Shown here: positions 10,699 to 21,022 of the stretch, piece after piece
How positions within the stretch are numbered: the stretch's first letter is position 1
How the letters are laid out: each line of letters starts with the position of its first letter
Source: DASXRA01 sp035263725
GTDB taxonomy: Bacteria > Actinomycetota > Actinomycetes > Mycobacteriales > Jatrophihabitantaceae
Direction of reading: 5' to 3'
NCBI GenBank assembly: GCA_035263725.1
Contig: DATFRC010000035.1
Span: forward strand, 14,324 to 78,323
DNA length: 64,000 nt
The notes under the pieces: model-generated
The model's database searches: none
The model's input: only the letters and a program-made list of their open reading frames with translations
What the model was told of the DNA's origin: nothing
Made by a program: the position numbers and the translations under genes

Positions 10699-10754
10699 CC
10701 GTCCGAGGCCAGTCCGGCACGGCTGGGCCGGCTCCCACCGGTACGGTGACCGAT

Positions 10755-11504
10755 ATGACGACCCCGCCACCCCTGGAACCCATCGACGAGAACTGGACGA
10801 CCGCGCTGGCCGTCGTCGCGCATCCCGACGATCTCGAGTACGGCGCCGCCGCCGCGATTGCACGCTGGACCGAGCAGGGTAAGCGGATCAGCTATTGCCT
10901 GGCTACGAGTGGCGAAGCCGGCATTGACGGCATGACGCCGGAAGAAGCCGGCCCCTTGCGGGAGAACGAGCAGCGCGCGGCCGCCGAGATCGTCGGCGTC
11001 GACGACGTCGAGTTCTTGGGATATCCGGACGGTGTCCTCGAATACGGACTGCCACTGCGGCGCGACATCTCCCGGGCGATCCGCCGTGCGCGCCCCGAGA
11101 TCGTGCTCACCGGCAACTACCGCGAGACGTTCGGCCCCGGCATGCTCAATCAGGCCGATCACATCGCCGTGGGACGCGCGGTCATCGACGCAATCCGCGA
11201 CGCCGGCAACCGCTGGGTGTTTCGCGACTTGCTCGACGAGGGCTTGGAGCCGTGGAACGGGGTGCGTGCGGCGTACGTGGGCGGATCGCCGGACGCCCGG
11301 CACGGCGTTGACGTCACTGCGACGTTCGAGAAGGGCATCGCCTCACTCAAGGCGCACGCCGCCTACCTGGCAGGACTGGGCGGCGGACCGATGTCGGAGC
11401 CGGAGGAGTTCCTGGAGTCGTTCGCCCGGATGACCGGCACGCGGCTCGGCGTCAAGCTGGCAACCTCGTTCGAGGTGATCAGCTTCGGCATGCCGGAGCT
11501 TTAG
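10755..11504 (+). CDS. PIG-L family deacetylase
   Basis: 249-aa zinc deacetylase of the LmbE/PIG-L family. The metal site motif AHPDDLEYG (HPDD) is at about residues 21-29, and a second histidine occurs in NQADHIAVGRA near residue 136. Members deacetylate N-acetylglucosaminyl lipids or conjugates such as mycothiol precursors (MshB, Mca). This protein is shorter than MshB and its substrate is not evident. ATG at 10755. It ends only 3 bp from the convergent trmH-type gene. Confidence 0.88.
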   Translation: MTTPPPLEPIDENWTTALAVVAHPDDLEYGAAAAIARWTEQGKRISYCLATSGEAGIDGMTPEEAGPLRENEQRAAAEIVGVDDVEFLGYPDGVLEYGLPLRRDISRAIRRARPEIVLTGNYRETFGPGMLNQADHIAVGRAVIDAIRDAGNRWVFRDLLDEGLEPWNGVRAAYVGGSPDARHGVDVTATFEKGIASLKAHAAYLAGLGGGPMSEPEEFLESFARMTGTRLGVKLATSFEVISFGMPEL

Positions 11505-11507
11505 GAG

Positions 11508-12116
11508 CTAACGCTTATTCGCGGGTATGGCGTGCTGCCGAACCCAGGTGTGCATCGCGATGCCCGCGGCCACGCCGGCGTTGATCGAACGCGTCGAGCC
11601 GAACTGCACGATCGAGTACACGGCACTTGCCACCGCGCGCGCCTCGTCGGTGAGCCCGCTGCCCTCCTGCCCGAACAGCAGCAGTGCATCAATCGGTAGC
11701 TCCGCGCTCTCAAGCGGCTGCGCACCGGGCAGGTTGTCGATGGCGACGATCGTGTAGTCGGACGACGTGGCGGCCAATTCCGCGACCGATGCGACATGTC
11801 GGATGTGCTGATATCGGTCGGTGACCATAGCGCCACGGCGGTTCCACCGGCGCTGCCCGACGATGATCACCTCGCGGGCCAGGAATGCATTCGCGGTGCG
11901 AACGACGGTGCCGATGTTCAGATCGTGCCGCCAGTTCTCGATAGCCACGGCAAACGGCTGCCGGCGCGTATCGAGATCGGCGACGATCGCCTCGACCGTC
12001 CAGTACCGGTAGCGATCCACGACATTGCGACGGTCGCCGTCGGCAAGCAGTTCGGGGTCAAGGCGCGGATCTTCCGGCCACGGCCGAGGATGCGGGCCGA
12101 CCCCGATATCCGTCAC
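11508..12116 (-). CDS. TrmH/SpoU-family RNA 2'-O-methyltransferase
   Basis: 202-aa SPOUT methyltransferase. Motif 1 is NIGTVVRTANAF (about residue 67), motif 2 is LLLFGQEGSGL (about 145) and motif 3 is STRSINAGVAAGIAMH (about 175). These form the knotted SAM site that methylates a ribose 2'-OH in tRNA or rRNA. The exact target cannot be told. GTG start at 12114-12116 overlaps the pyrE stop by 4 bp (GTGA). It is the last gene of a four-gene operon. Confidence 0.92.
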   Translation of the reverse strand: MTDIGVGPHPRPWPEDPRLDPELLADGDRRNVVDRYRYWTVEAIVADLDTRRQPFAVAIENWRHDLNIGTVVRTANAFLAREVIIVGQRRWNRRGAMVTDRYQHIRHVASVAELAATSSDYTIVAIDNLPGAQPLESAELPIDALLLFGQEGSGLTDEARAVASAVYSIVQFGSTRSINAGVAAGIAMHTWVRQHAIPANKR

Positions 12117-12640
12117 GACAGCCCGAGGTCAGCCAGGCTGTATATCGAGCGGTAGTCGAGCCCCGCGGCGCGCACCGCGGAGCCCGCGCCGCGATCGACG
12201 ATCACTGCGACGCCGACGACCTCGGCGCCCGCATCGTGCAGCGCCGCGACGGCCGTCAGCACACTGGCGCCGGTCGTCGAGGTGTCCTCCACCGCCAGTA
12301 CCCGTCGCCCGGCGACATCCGGGCCTTCGATGCGGCGCTGCAGCCCGTGCTGCTTCTCCGACTTGCGGACGACGAACGCGTCCACGCGCCCGCCCGATGC
12401 ATGCAGCATGGCTGTACCAACCGGGTCGGCGCCCAGGGTCAGACCGCCGGCCGCCTCGTAAGTCCAGTCCGCGGTGAGATCCAGCATCGCGCGCCCGATC
12501 AGCGGCGCGGCGGCGTGATGCAGCGTGACCCGGCGTAGGTCGACGTAGTAGTCGGCCTCCTGCCCGGACGACAGCACCACCCGGCCCGGCACGACGGCGA
12601 GCTCCTTGATCAACGGCAGCAGCTCGTCGCGTGCCGTCAT
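12113..12640 (-). CDS. pyrE: Orotate phosphoribosyltransferase
   Basis: 175-aa enzyme that makes orotidine monophosphate from orotate and PRPP. The PRPP-binding motif VLAVEDTSTTGASVL is at about residues 113-127, and GADPVGTAM, VVRKSEKQHG and YYVDLRRVTL are family blocks. Start ATG 12638-12640 overlaps the SDR stop by 4 bp; longer in-frame openings add only low-complexity Arg-rich sequence. The position between the SDR and trmH genes resembles the mycobacterial pyrE neighbourhood. Confidence 0.95.
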   Translation of the reverse strand: MTARDELLPLIKELAVVPGRVVLSSGQEADYYVDLRRVTLHHAAAPLIGRAMLDLTADWTYEAAGGLTLGADPVGTAMLHASGGRVDAFVVRKSEKQHGLQRRIEGPDVAGRRVLAVEDTSTTGASVLTAVAALHDAGAEVVGVAVIVDRGAGSAVRAAGLDYRSIYSLADLGLS

Positions 12641-13404
12641 AACGTCTGCCTTCGCATAAACGCGCGCAGCACGGGACGTGGGGTGTAGCGAGCCGCCCCG
12701 GTGAGCGCCTTGTACCGAGCACTCGGGACACTGACCGCCTTGCCGCGCTGCGCGTCCGCGAGCCCTTGCGCAACGACGTCGTGCACGTCCAGCCACATCC
12801 AGTCCGGCACACCCGACATGTCAACGCTGGCTCGGTCGTGGAACTCGGTGTGCGTAAAGCCGGGACATACCGCGGTCACCTGCACGCCGCTGCCGGCGAG
12901 CTCTATCGCCAATCCCTCGCTGAACATGGTCACCCACGCCTTGGACGCGGAGTACGTCACGTTCCCGCCGCGCGGTACGAACCCGGACACCGACGACACG
13001 TTGATTATCTGCCCGCTGCCGCGCTCCTTCATCGCGCGCACCGCCGCGTGCGTCAGCCGCAGCACGGCGCGGACATTCAGGTCGAGCATCCGCTCCTCAC
13101 GGCCAAGATCGGCCACGCCGAAGCGGCGGTACATGCCCATGCCGGCGTTGTTGACAAGGATGTCGATCGGCGCCGTCGTCGAGGCGATCCGCTCGGCCAC
13201 GCGGTCACAACCGTCCACTGTGGACAGATCGGCAGGCAGGATCTCGACCTTGACGGGATTTCGGTCCTCAAGTGCGATCCGAGTCGTCTCCAGCCGCACA
13301 TCGTCGCGAGCCACAAGCACGATGTCGGCGCCGCTGCCGGCAAGCTGCCGGGCGAACTCGGCACCCAGCCCAGCCGTTGCGCCGGTGACCAATGCCCTCG
13401 TCAT
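12637..13404 (-). CDS. Short-chain dehydrogenase/reductase
   Basis: 255-aa classical SDR. TGATAGLGAEFA (TGxxxGxG) at residues 7-18 binds NAD(P), NNAGMGMYRR is near residue 86, and the catalytic Ser-Tyr-Lys is seen in NVSSVSGFV and YSASKAWV (YxxxK). Substrate unknown. Start ATG overlaps the stop of the membrane-protein gene by 4 bp (13401-13404), and its own stop overlaps pyrE by 4 bp, so the four genes are translationally coupled. Confidence 0.9.
   Translation of the reverse strand: MTRALVTGATAGLGAEFARQLAGSGADIVLVARDDVRLETTRIALEDRNPVKVEILPADLSTVDGCDRVAERIASTTAPIDILVNNAGMGMYRRFGVADLGREERMLDLNVRAVLRLTHAAVRAMKERGSGQIINVSSVSGFVPRGGNVTYSASKAWVTMFSEGLAIELAGSGVQVTAVCPGFTHTEFHDRASVDMSGVPDWMWLDVHDVVAQGLADAQRGKAVSVPSARYKALTGAARYTPRPVLRAFMRRQTL
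13213..13225. repeat. 13-bp palindrome GTCCACTGTGGAC (copy 1)
   Basis: Lies inside the SDR gene and is preceded by CC, so 15 bases are shared with the copies at 19753 and 32745. A one-base variant occurs at 383-395. Confidence 0.6.
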
Positions 13405-14240
13405 GTGCCCCTGCGCGACTTGCTGCGGCTCTTCGCCGCCACGCTGCCCGCCGGGCGCGCCGCGGTCGACGAAGCCTCCGCATCGGCGCTGGTTCGCACT
13501 TTCGCCTTGGCCTGCTTCGCGGGCGGCGGGGGCGTTGCGGGCTTGGCCGGACGGGTCGCGACCGGCTTATCGGGCAGCACCGGCTTCGTCGGCTGCGACG
13601 GCTTGGGCGCAGTCTTTGTCCTGGATGCGGCCGCATCCGGTGGGACGCGCGGTGAGAAGAGTCCGCGCAATCCCATGGGTGCTGCTGCGCCCTCGGCGCG
13701 CTCACCGACCTGCTCGGCACGCACCGCGGCGAAATACCGCGACGACTCCGGCACCACGAGCAGCACGATGACCGCGAGTCCCGCAAGGCCGGTAAGCACG
13801 CCGGCCACCCTCGTCAGCGCCGGAGCGCTACCGGCGACCTGCAGCAGGCGGTACGGGGCGGCGGTGGGAAGCAGTGGGATCGCGAAGAGGATCAACAGCA
13901 ACCAGCGCGCCCAGGTCTTGCCCCGGCGCATGTTCACCGCGACCAGGACGAGCGCGAGCCCGAAGATGAGTGACTGAATCAGGCCCGACATCAGCCAGTT
14001 GTGCACATCGTGGTTGATGTTCTTCAAGCCAGACGCTGTGCTTATGTCGTAATCCGTCTTCTTGTTTTTGTCACCAGCTTTGAGCTTGATGTTGTTTTTG
14101 TAGAACTCGTTACGCAGGTAGCTCTGGTAGCCCCACCACAGCGCGGCGCTGATCACCGAGAGCGCCGAGGCAACGATCGTGGCAACGAACGCGGCAACGA
14201 TCGTGCGTGGCGGGCGGATGTCGTCGGCTGTGACTGTCAC
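13401..14240 (-). CDS. Membrane protein with Ala/Pro/Lys-rich C-terminal tail
   Basis: 279-aa protein of unknown function. A first hydrophobic helix (about residues 14-36) is followed by a polar loop rich in Lys and Asn, then three hydrophobic segments (about 85-102, 113-126 and 141-162), and a disordered cytoplasmic-type tail of about 110 residues rich in Ala, Pro, Lys and Ser. GTG start 14238-14240. First gene of the operon with SDR, pyrE and trmH, and divergent from another membrane protein 92 bp away. A similar anonymous gene lies between pyrE and clpB in mycobacteria, as I recall. Confidence 0.75.
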   Translation of the reverse strand: MTVTADDIRPPRTIVAAFVATIVASALSVISAALWWGYQSYLRNEFYKNNIKLKAGDKNKKTDYDISTASGLKNINHDVHNWLMSGLIQSLIFGLALVLVAVNMRRGKTWARWLLLILFAIPLLPTAAPYRLLQVAGSAPALTRVAGVLTGLAGLAVIVLLVVPESSRYFAAVRAEQVGERAEGAAAPMGLRGLFSPRVPPDAAASRTKTAPKPSQPTKPVLPDKPVATRPAKPATPPPPAKQAKAKVRTSADAEASSTAARPAGSVAAKSRSKSRRGT

Positions 14241-14332
14241 GCCGCGCAGTTTACGTGTGCGAAGCCGGAAGGGCGGAATCGTGGCGACTACCCTCGGACG
14301 GGAGAGGACGGGCCGAACACCCAGGAGAGCGT

Positions 14333-14896
14333 GTGACCACTCCGTTCGAGCCGCCGTTCGACGACTCGCCGATAGATCCGAACCCGCAATATCAGAGCCC
14401 GCCGCCGTGGGCCGGGGGCACGTTTCCCCCCGGCCCCGCGCCGGCGCCCGGCTTCCCCGAGCCGTCGGGCACGTCGTGGTACGACGACCGTCCTGCCAGC
14501 ATCCCCGCAGCGGGCGTACTGGCCTACGTCGATGCAGGGCTACTGATCCTCGCCGGGCTGCTGCTACTAGTCGGCGCCTCGGCGGTGGACAGCTGGAACA
14601 ACGCGTTCGGCTCCCACGACAACAGCATCACGGCCGAACTGGCCGCCGATGGTCTGATCAACATGGTGGCGGCCGGACTGCAGATCGCCGGTGCAATCAT
14701 GATCGCCGCACGATCCGAGCGCGGCCGCCTGCTGCTGACAGTCGGCGGTGGCCTGTGCATCGCCGCAGGCGTGTACTGGGTGCTGCGCGTCTACGACGTC
14801 GGCGTGGTCATTTGGGCGATCGTGTTCGTCACGTTGCCGATCGTCGCGCTGGCCCTGGCCTGGTCGGCGCCGGCCACCGACTGGCTGCGCGGCGAG

Positions 14897-14923
<27 letters not shown>
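14333..14923 (+). CDS. Pro-rich four-helix membrane protein
   Basis: 196-aa protein of unknown function. The N-terminal about 60 residues are Pro/Gly-rich and probably cytoplasmic, followed by four hydrophobic segments (VLAYVDAGLLILAGLLLLVG, a second near residue 110, then LLLTVGGGLCIAAGVYWVL and VVIWAIVFVTLPIVALALAW). The GTG at 14333 is chosen because AGGAG lies 5 nt upstream (14323-14327). The 3' end overlaps the convergent clpB by 27 bp. Confidence 0.72.
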
Positions 14924-17437
<2,514 letters not shown>

Positions 17438-17490
17438 GGGTATGCGCTCACCTCGTCGGTTAATAGTCCACCCATGACAACGTTCTCAAA

Positions 17491-17511
17491 GTTGAGTCTG
17501 TTCCGCTCAAG
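17491..17511 (-). promoter_or_regulatory. HAIR operator (HspR binding site) upstream of clpB
   Basis: GTTGAGT, a 7-nt spacer and GCTCAAG read on the plus strand. The known HspR-associated inverted repeat is CTTGAGT-N7-ACTCAAG; only the two outermost/innermost equivalent positions differ. A further half-site CTCAA at 17485-17489 forms a second, tighter palindrome with the same TTGAG (spacer AG), giving three half-sites in a row. HspR is encoded at 26223-26597. Confidence 0.82.
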
Positions 17512-17597
17512 GAACAAGAGAGCGAAACGTGACCACGCACAAGGCAACCACCGGGCGATGGGCGCTCGCGCGAAGAGCCCCGCCACCGCGACGCGGC

Positions 17598-17647
17598 CCG
17601 CGCCGAAGGCGCGGTGCGCAGCCGAGGATGCACCCCTTGTGGGTGCA
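17598..17647 (-). terminator. Two hairpins downstream of the cysteine-dioxygenase-like gene
   Basis: A 7-bp perfect stem with GAA loop at 17598-17614 (CCGCGCC/GGCGCGG), and a second 7-bp perfect stem with a 5-nt loop at 17629-17647 (TGCACCC/GGGTGCA). They begin 25 bp past the stop of the 17672-18178 gene on its strand. There is no T-run, as is usual for GC-rich actinobacterial terminators. Confidence 0.5.
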
Positions 17648-17671
17648 GACGCGGATGCGCGCAGGCGGGAT

Positions 17672-18178
17672 CTAGTTGTAGTAGCGCCTCACGCTAGAGC
17701 CGATTCGGGTGACGTCCGTGCCGTAGATGTGCACCGAGATCGCTGTGACGTCCTGCGTGTTGTGCACCCGGTGGATGTCGCCGGGCGGCGCGAAGCCGCT
17801 GACGTCACCCACGCGGTTGTCGTTCACCCCGACGAGCGCGAGATTCTCGTCGAAGAGCTCCTCATGCTCGACGCCCTGGATAACGCCGACCACGCACCAC
17901 GTGACGTGGTCGTGGATGCGCGTCAGCTGGCCGGTCCGCCAGATTACGGCGATGATCGAGAACGAACCGTCGGGCTCGACGTGCAGCGTGTGGCTGCAGT
18001 AGTCGTCGGGATCGCCGAGGCGCTGCTCGGCGGTCAGCACATCAGGGCCGGGCAGGTGCAGCCGGAGCTGGTCGGCGACCAGCTCCGCGGTGCGCGACCA
18101 GTCCGCATGGGTGGCGATCGCGCCGCGCACGCCGTCGAGCAGCTCAGTCCACAAACGGGTCGGCGTGGTGGCAGTCAT
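17672..18178 (-). CDS. Cysteine dioxygenase-like cupin protein
   Basis: 168-aa single-domain cupin. The metal-binding first cupin motif is visible as RIHDHVTWCVVGVIQGVEHEELF (HxH and later Glu/His) near residues 86-108, and a second histidine motif as DIHRVHN near residue 135. This matches the cysteine dioxygenase type I / thiol dioxygenase family, which oxidises cysteine or a related thiol to the sulfinate. Actinobacterial members vary in substrate, so only the family is claimed. It lies downstream of the globin operon on the same strand with an 83-bp gap. Confidence 0.78.
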   Translation of the reverse strand: MTATTPTRLWTELLDGVRGAIATHADWSRTAELVADQLRLHLPGPDVLTAEQRLGDPDDYCSHTLHVEPDGSFSIIAVIWRTGQLTRIHDHVTWCVVGVIQGVEHEELFDENLALVGVNDNRVGDVSGFAPPGDIHRVHNTQDVTAISVHIYGTDVTRIGSSVRRYYN

Positions 18179-18261
18179 GCCAGCCAGCGTGCGCTGACCG
18201 CATCCATACGTCCAATGCCAAGTTTTGCGGTGACGTATAGATACCGTTGATCGATGCCGGC

Positions 18262-18933
18262 TCAGTCCACGTCCGCGCGAGACACGTTCAGCGGCACGAG
18301 GTTGCTGGGCTCCCAGGACACGTCCTGCGGCTCGCTCACGGGCTCGACGCCCTCGAAGCGGGGCAACTGACCGAGCTTGTCGACCTCGTGCGTCAACGCG
18401 TCGAGCACCGACCGCAACTGCACCTGCGCCACGCGGGCGAAGGTACGGACGTACTCGATCTCCGGCAGCGAAACGGCGGCGTCGTCGGGACTGCCTGCCA
18501 CCGTCACCGCGGACAACTCGCGCATCGACTGCGCCGCCGCCTGCTGCGCCTTCTGCAGGATCTCCTGGTACTGGCTGCGCGCCGCGGTGATGAGATCACG
18601 GGCGTACTGCTCGGCTTCGGCCACGCAGCTGTCCGCGGTCTGTTGCGCCTGGCTCAGCAGGCCAACGGCGTGCACGCTGATCTCGACGCGCGACTGGCCT
18701 TCCTCGGCGGACACAGTGCCGCGAAGCCGCTCGACTTCGGCTCGAATCTCGTGTAACTCGGCACGCAGCGAGGCACGCTCGGAATCGGCCGCCTGGATAT
18801 CGTTGGCGACCGCATCGAGGAATGCCCGCACTTCTTTCTCGTCCCAGCCATGACGCTTGGTCGAGAATCGCGCGACTCGAACCGCGTCAGCGGATATCGA
18901 GAGCGCCGAGACATCGTAATTTGCTGCACTCAT
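18262..18933 (-). CDS. DivIVA-like coiled-coil protein
   Basis: 223-aa protein. The N-terminal region (ADAVRVARFSTKRHGWDEKEVRAFLDAVANDI) resembles the DivIVA lipid-binding head, with the typical F-x(3-4)-R/K-G-[WY] and VxxFLD pattern. A long coiled coil follows (about residues 48-140, rich in Ala, Glu, Arg and Gln), then a polar tail. DivIVA proteins mark cell poles and septa. The start ATG overlaps the flavohemoprotein stop by 4 bp (18930-18933), so it is translationally coupled to globin genes, an unexpected partner. Not the main divIVA/wag31, which normally sits beside the division cluster. Confidence 0.78.
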   Translation of the reverse strand: MSAANYDVSALSISADAVRVARFSTKRHGWDEKEVRAFLDAVANDIQAADSERASLRAELHEIRAEVERLRGTVSAEEGQSRVEISVHAVGLLSQAQQTADSCVAEAEQYARDLITAARSQYQEILQKAQQAAAQSMRELSAVTVAGSPDDAAVSLPEIEYVRTFARVAQVQLRSVLDALTHEVDKLGQLPRFEGVEPVSEPQDVSWEPSNLVPLNVSRADVD

Positions 18934-20075
18934 CCCATATCACCTGTACTCACGCCGGCCTTGGCGAATTCGTCGAATCGGATATCCTCCCGCGTGGTGC
19001 CCGCCCTGGTCAGCTCGCCGACCGTGTGCTGGACCATCCCCCCGGAGCCGCACACCATCGCGCGACGTCCTTCGCGTCGCGGACTCTGGGCGGCGACCGA
19101 GCCCACCAGACCACGCGTGCCGGGGTACGAAGTGTCGTCCGACACCACCGGCGTGTAGTCGAACCACGGCCGCTGCGCCAGCGCGGCCAGCCGTTCGTGT
19201 TCGTAGAGGCTCCACGGCATCCGGACGCCGTGGAACAGCTCGACATGCGGGGCCTGGCCGTTGGCCTGCCAGTTGCGGTCGATCTGCTCCAGGATCGCGC
19301 GTAGTGGTGCAAGGCCCGTGCCGCCGGCGACCATCAGGATGGCGCGCGGGTCGTCGGACGAGTGGAAGAGCTGGTCGCCGACCGGCGCCCCCATCTTCAC
19401 GGTGTCACCCGTGCGCAGCGACCGCATCATGCTGGTGCTGACCTGCCCACCAGCGATCAATTGGACGTGGAGCTCGATCGTGCCGTCCTCGCGCGGTGCG
19501 TTGGCCGGACTGTAATAACGCCACAGCCGCGGCCGCTGTGGGATCTCCATCGCAAATGACTGGCCGGGCGCGTAGTCGAATCTCTCGTGCGGACGAAGCT
19601 GGATGACAGCGACGTCCATGGTGCGCCGTTCGACGTCGAGCACGTCGGCGAGCCACCAGGCCGGGCTGTCCGCCTCCGCCTGTTCGGCCGCCTGCACCAT
19701 CACCTTGGCGACCAGCCCGTAGGCCGCGGCCCACTCGCCCGCCAACTGCTCCGTCCACTGTGGACCCAGGAAGTACTGCAGTGTCGCGAGCAGCGATGCG
19801 CCGACGGCCGGGTAATGCTCGGCCACCGCCCCGAAGCGCCGGTGGTCGCGGCCGAGTTGTTGCAGTACCGGCACGACGGCGTCCAGGTTGTCGGCATTGC
19901 TGACCACCGCGCCGAGAGCGCCGACGAGCTTGTCGCGTTGCGCGGCCATCGACACGGGGAACATGTCGCGGACTTCGGGGTGCGAGAGAAACAGATGCGA
20001 ATAAAAGAACAGTGGGACTTCGTCGCCTAGTTTCGCAACATATCTCCAGCTGTCCTGTAAAGCTGTCGAGTCCAT
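18930..20075 (-). CDS. Flavohemoprotein (globin-FAD/NAD reductase)
   Basis: 381-aa fusion. Residues 1-135 are a globin with LFFYSHLFLSHPEVRDMFP and a proximal-histidine region DHRRFGAVAEHYPAVG. Residues about 150-245 are an FAD domain (APGQSFAMEIPQRPRLWRYYSPAN, with RxYS), and about 250-381 an NAD domain with MVAGGTGLAPLRAILEQ and CGSGGMV. Such proteins detoxify nitric oxide or reduce oxygen species at the haem with electrons from NAD(P)H. Canonical Hmp is near 400 aa, and this type is somewhat shorter. It follows the truncated globin gene by 4 bp and overlaps the DivIVA-like gene. Confidence 0.9.
   Translation of the reverse strand: MDSTALQDSWRYVAKLGDEVPLFFYSHLFLSHPEVRDMFPVSMAAQRDKLVGALGAVVSNADNLDAVVPVLQQLGRDHRRFGAVAEHYPAVGASLLATLQYFLGPQWTEQLAGEWAAAYGLVAKVMVQAAEQAEADSPAWWLADVLDVERRTMDVAVIQLRPHERFDYAPGQSFAMEIPQRPRLWRYYSPANAPREDGTIELHVQLIAGGQVSTSMMRSLRTGDTVKMGAPVGDQLFHSSDDPRAILMVAGGTGLAPLRAILEQIDRNWQANGQAPHVELFHGVRMPWSLYEHERLAALAQRPWFDYTPVVSDDTSYPGTRGLVGSVAAQSPRREGRRAMVCGSGGMVQHTVGELTRAGTTREDIRFDEFAKAGVSTGDMG
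19753..19765. repeat. 13-bp palindrome GTCCACTGTGGAC (copy 2)
   Basis: Lies inside the globin domain of the flavohemoprotein gene and is preceded by CC, as in the other copies. Confidence 0.6.
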
Positions 20076-20079
20076 GAAG

Positions 20080-20493
20080 CTAGTCCGCCGCCGTCTGCAC
20101 GACGTCCTTTTCCGCCTCGCCGAGCTGTGCGCCGAGCCGGCCGATCACGTCGTCGGGCACGGACGCTTCCTGGAGTGCGGCGACCAGGTGAGTGACGACG
20201 CGGCCGAAGTCAGCGCTGCTGATGTTCAGCCCGTCGTGTGCTTCGCGGAGGCTGCGCCCGTCATAGTCCGCCGGGCCGCCCATGACCTGGGATATGAGCA
20301 GCACCTGATGCCGCTTGAGCCGGTTCACGTCGGTCTCGACGAAGAACGGGGCGAGCTGCGGGTCGGCGAGCACCAAGTCGTAGAACCGGTCGACGACGGC
20401 CGATACGGCTCGGCCACCACCGATGCGCTGATAGTCGGATACGGGTGCCTCTGCTCCCAGCGGGGTGCCGGAGACGGGGGCGTAGTCGGCCAT
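20080..20493 (-). CDS. Truncated hemoglobin, group I type
   Basis: 137-aa 2-on-2 globin. Family residues include VDRFYDLVLADPQLAPFF (B-helix Tyr), RLKRHQVLLISQVMGGP (proximal His in F-like position) and YDGRSLREAHDGLNISSADFGRVVTHL. About 22 extra N-terminal residues precede the globin fold. Group I members bind oxygen and NO and can act as NO dioxygenases when paired with a reductase, which here could be the flavohemoprotein encoded 4 bp downstream. RBS AGGAG lies about 9 nt before the ATG (20491-20493). Confidence 0.9.
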   Translation of the reverse strand: MADYAPVSGTPLGAEAPVSDYQRIGGGRAVSAVVDRFYDLVLADPQLAPFFVETDVNRLKRHQVLLISQVMGGPADYDGRSLREAHDGLNISSADFGRVVTHLVAALQEASVPDDVIGRLGAQLGEAEKDVVQTAAD

Positions 20494-20515
20494 TAGCTAA
20501 CTCCTAACTGCCGAT

Positions 20516-20552
20516 CGGGCTAGGGAGCGCGCCTAGCGCGCTCCCTAGCCCG
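20516..20552. promoter_or_regulatory. Perfect 17-bp inverted repeat upstream of the globin operon
   Basis: Left arm CGGGCTAGGGAGCGCGC (20516-20532), loop CTA, right arm its exact reverse complement (20536-20552). It starts 22 bp before the globin ATG on the promoter side and lies between two same-strand genes. It could terminate the upstream LapA-like transcript, or form a leader hairpin or operator of the globin operon. No T-run follows on the minus strand. Confidence 0.6.
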
Positions 20553-20716
20553 ACCCGGCCGGTCCGGGGCACTGGTTTGGTCCGACGTCGCTGGCCGCGC
20601 GGCGCCACAATGTGCCCGTCGCCGGGAGCCTACAGGAGCATTGGGCGCCCTAAGCCGCCTAAATCCGGCATACTGCCTGTGAATTAGCACGCCGTTGCTG
20701 CCTCGGCGGCCCGGAT

Positions 20717-20995
20717 TCAGCCGCGGCGGCGCAGCACCCGCTGGATCGCCAGTACCACCAGAGCGCCCAGGGCGGCGCTGACCAGCAGCGCCAAGATGAG
20801 CGGGGCGTGTACTTCCGGGCCGATGAATCGGATCCGCACCTTGCGCAGGTTCTCCACCATAAAGATCACAAACAGCACGATCACCACGAACGTGACGACA
20901 TGCCTCGGTTTGATCCTGCTGCGCAGGCCGCCCTTGGCCGGCTCACGGGACTCGCCGGAGGCCCCCGGCCCTGGCGGTCCACCCGGAACGCTCAT
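20717..20995 (-). CDS. LapA-domain (DUF1049) membrane protein
   Basis: 92-aa protein from MSVPGGPPGPG; an alternative start 5 codons upstream is possible. A Pro/Gly-rich N-terminus and basic segment (RSRIKPRHVVTF) precede two transmembrane helices (about residues 35-50 and 65-86) separated by the ENLRKVRIRFIGPEV block typical of the LapA/DUF1049 family. The C-terminus is basic (RRRG). LapA is linked to envelope assembly in Gram-negative bacteria; the role in actinobacteria is unclear. Lies 164 bp before the globin hairpin and downstream of the ABC genes. Confidence 0.82.
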   Translation of the reverse strand: MSVPGGPPGPGASGESREPAKGGLRSRIKPRHVVTFVVIVLFVIFMVENLRKVRIRFIGPEVHAPLILALLVSAALGALVVLAIQRVLRRRG

Positions 20996-21022
20996 GACAG
21001 AGATGTACACGCTCCGGGGCGC

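Noticed and set aside
12701..13977. Long plus-strand open frames antisense to the SDR and membrane-protein genes
   Set aside because: Arg/His/Ala-rich sequence without motifs; the minus-strand genes have clear domains and overlaps.
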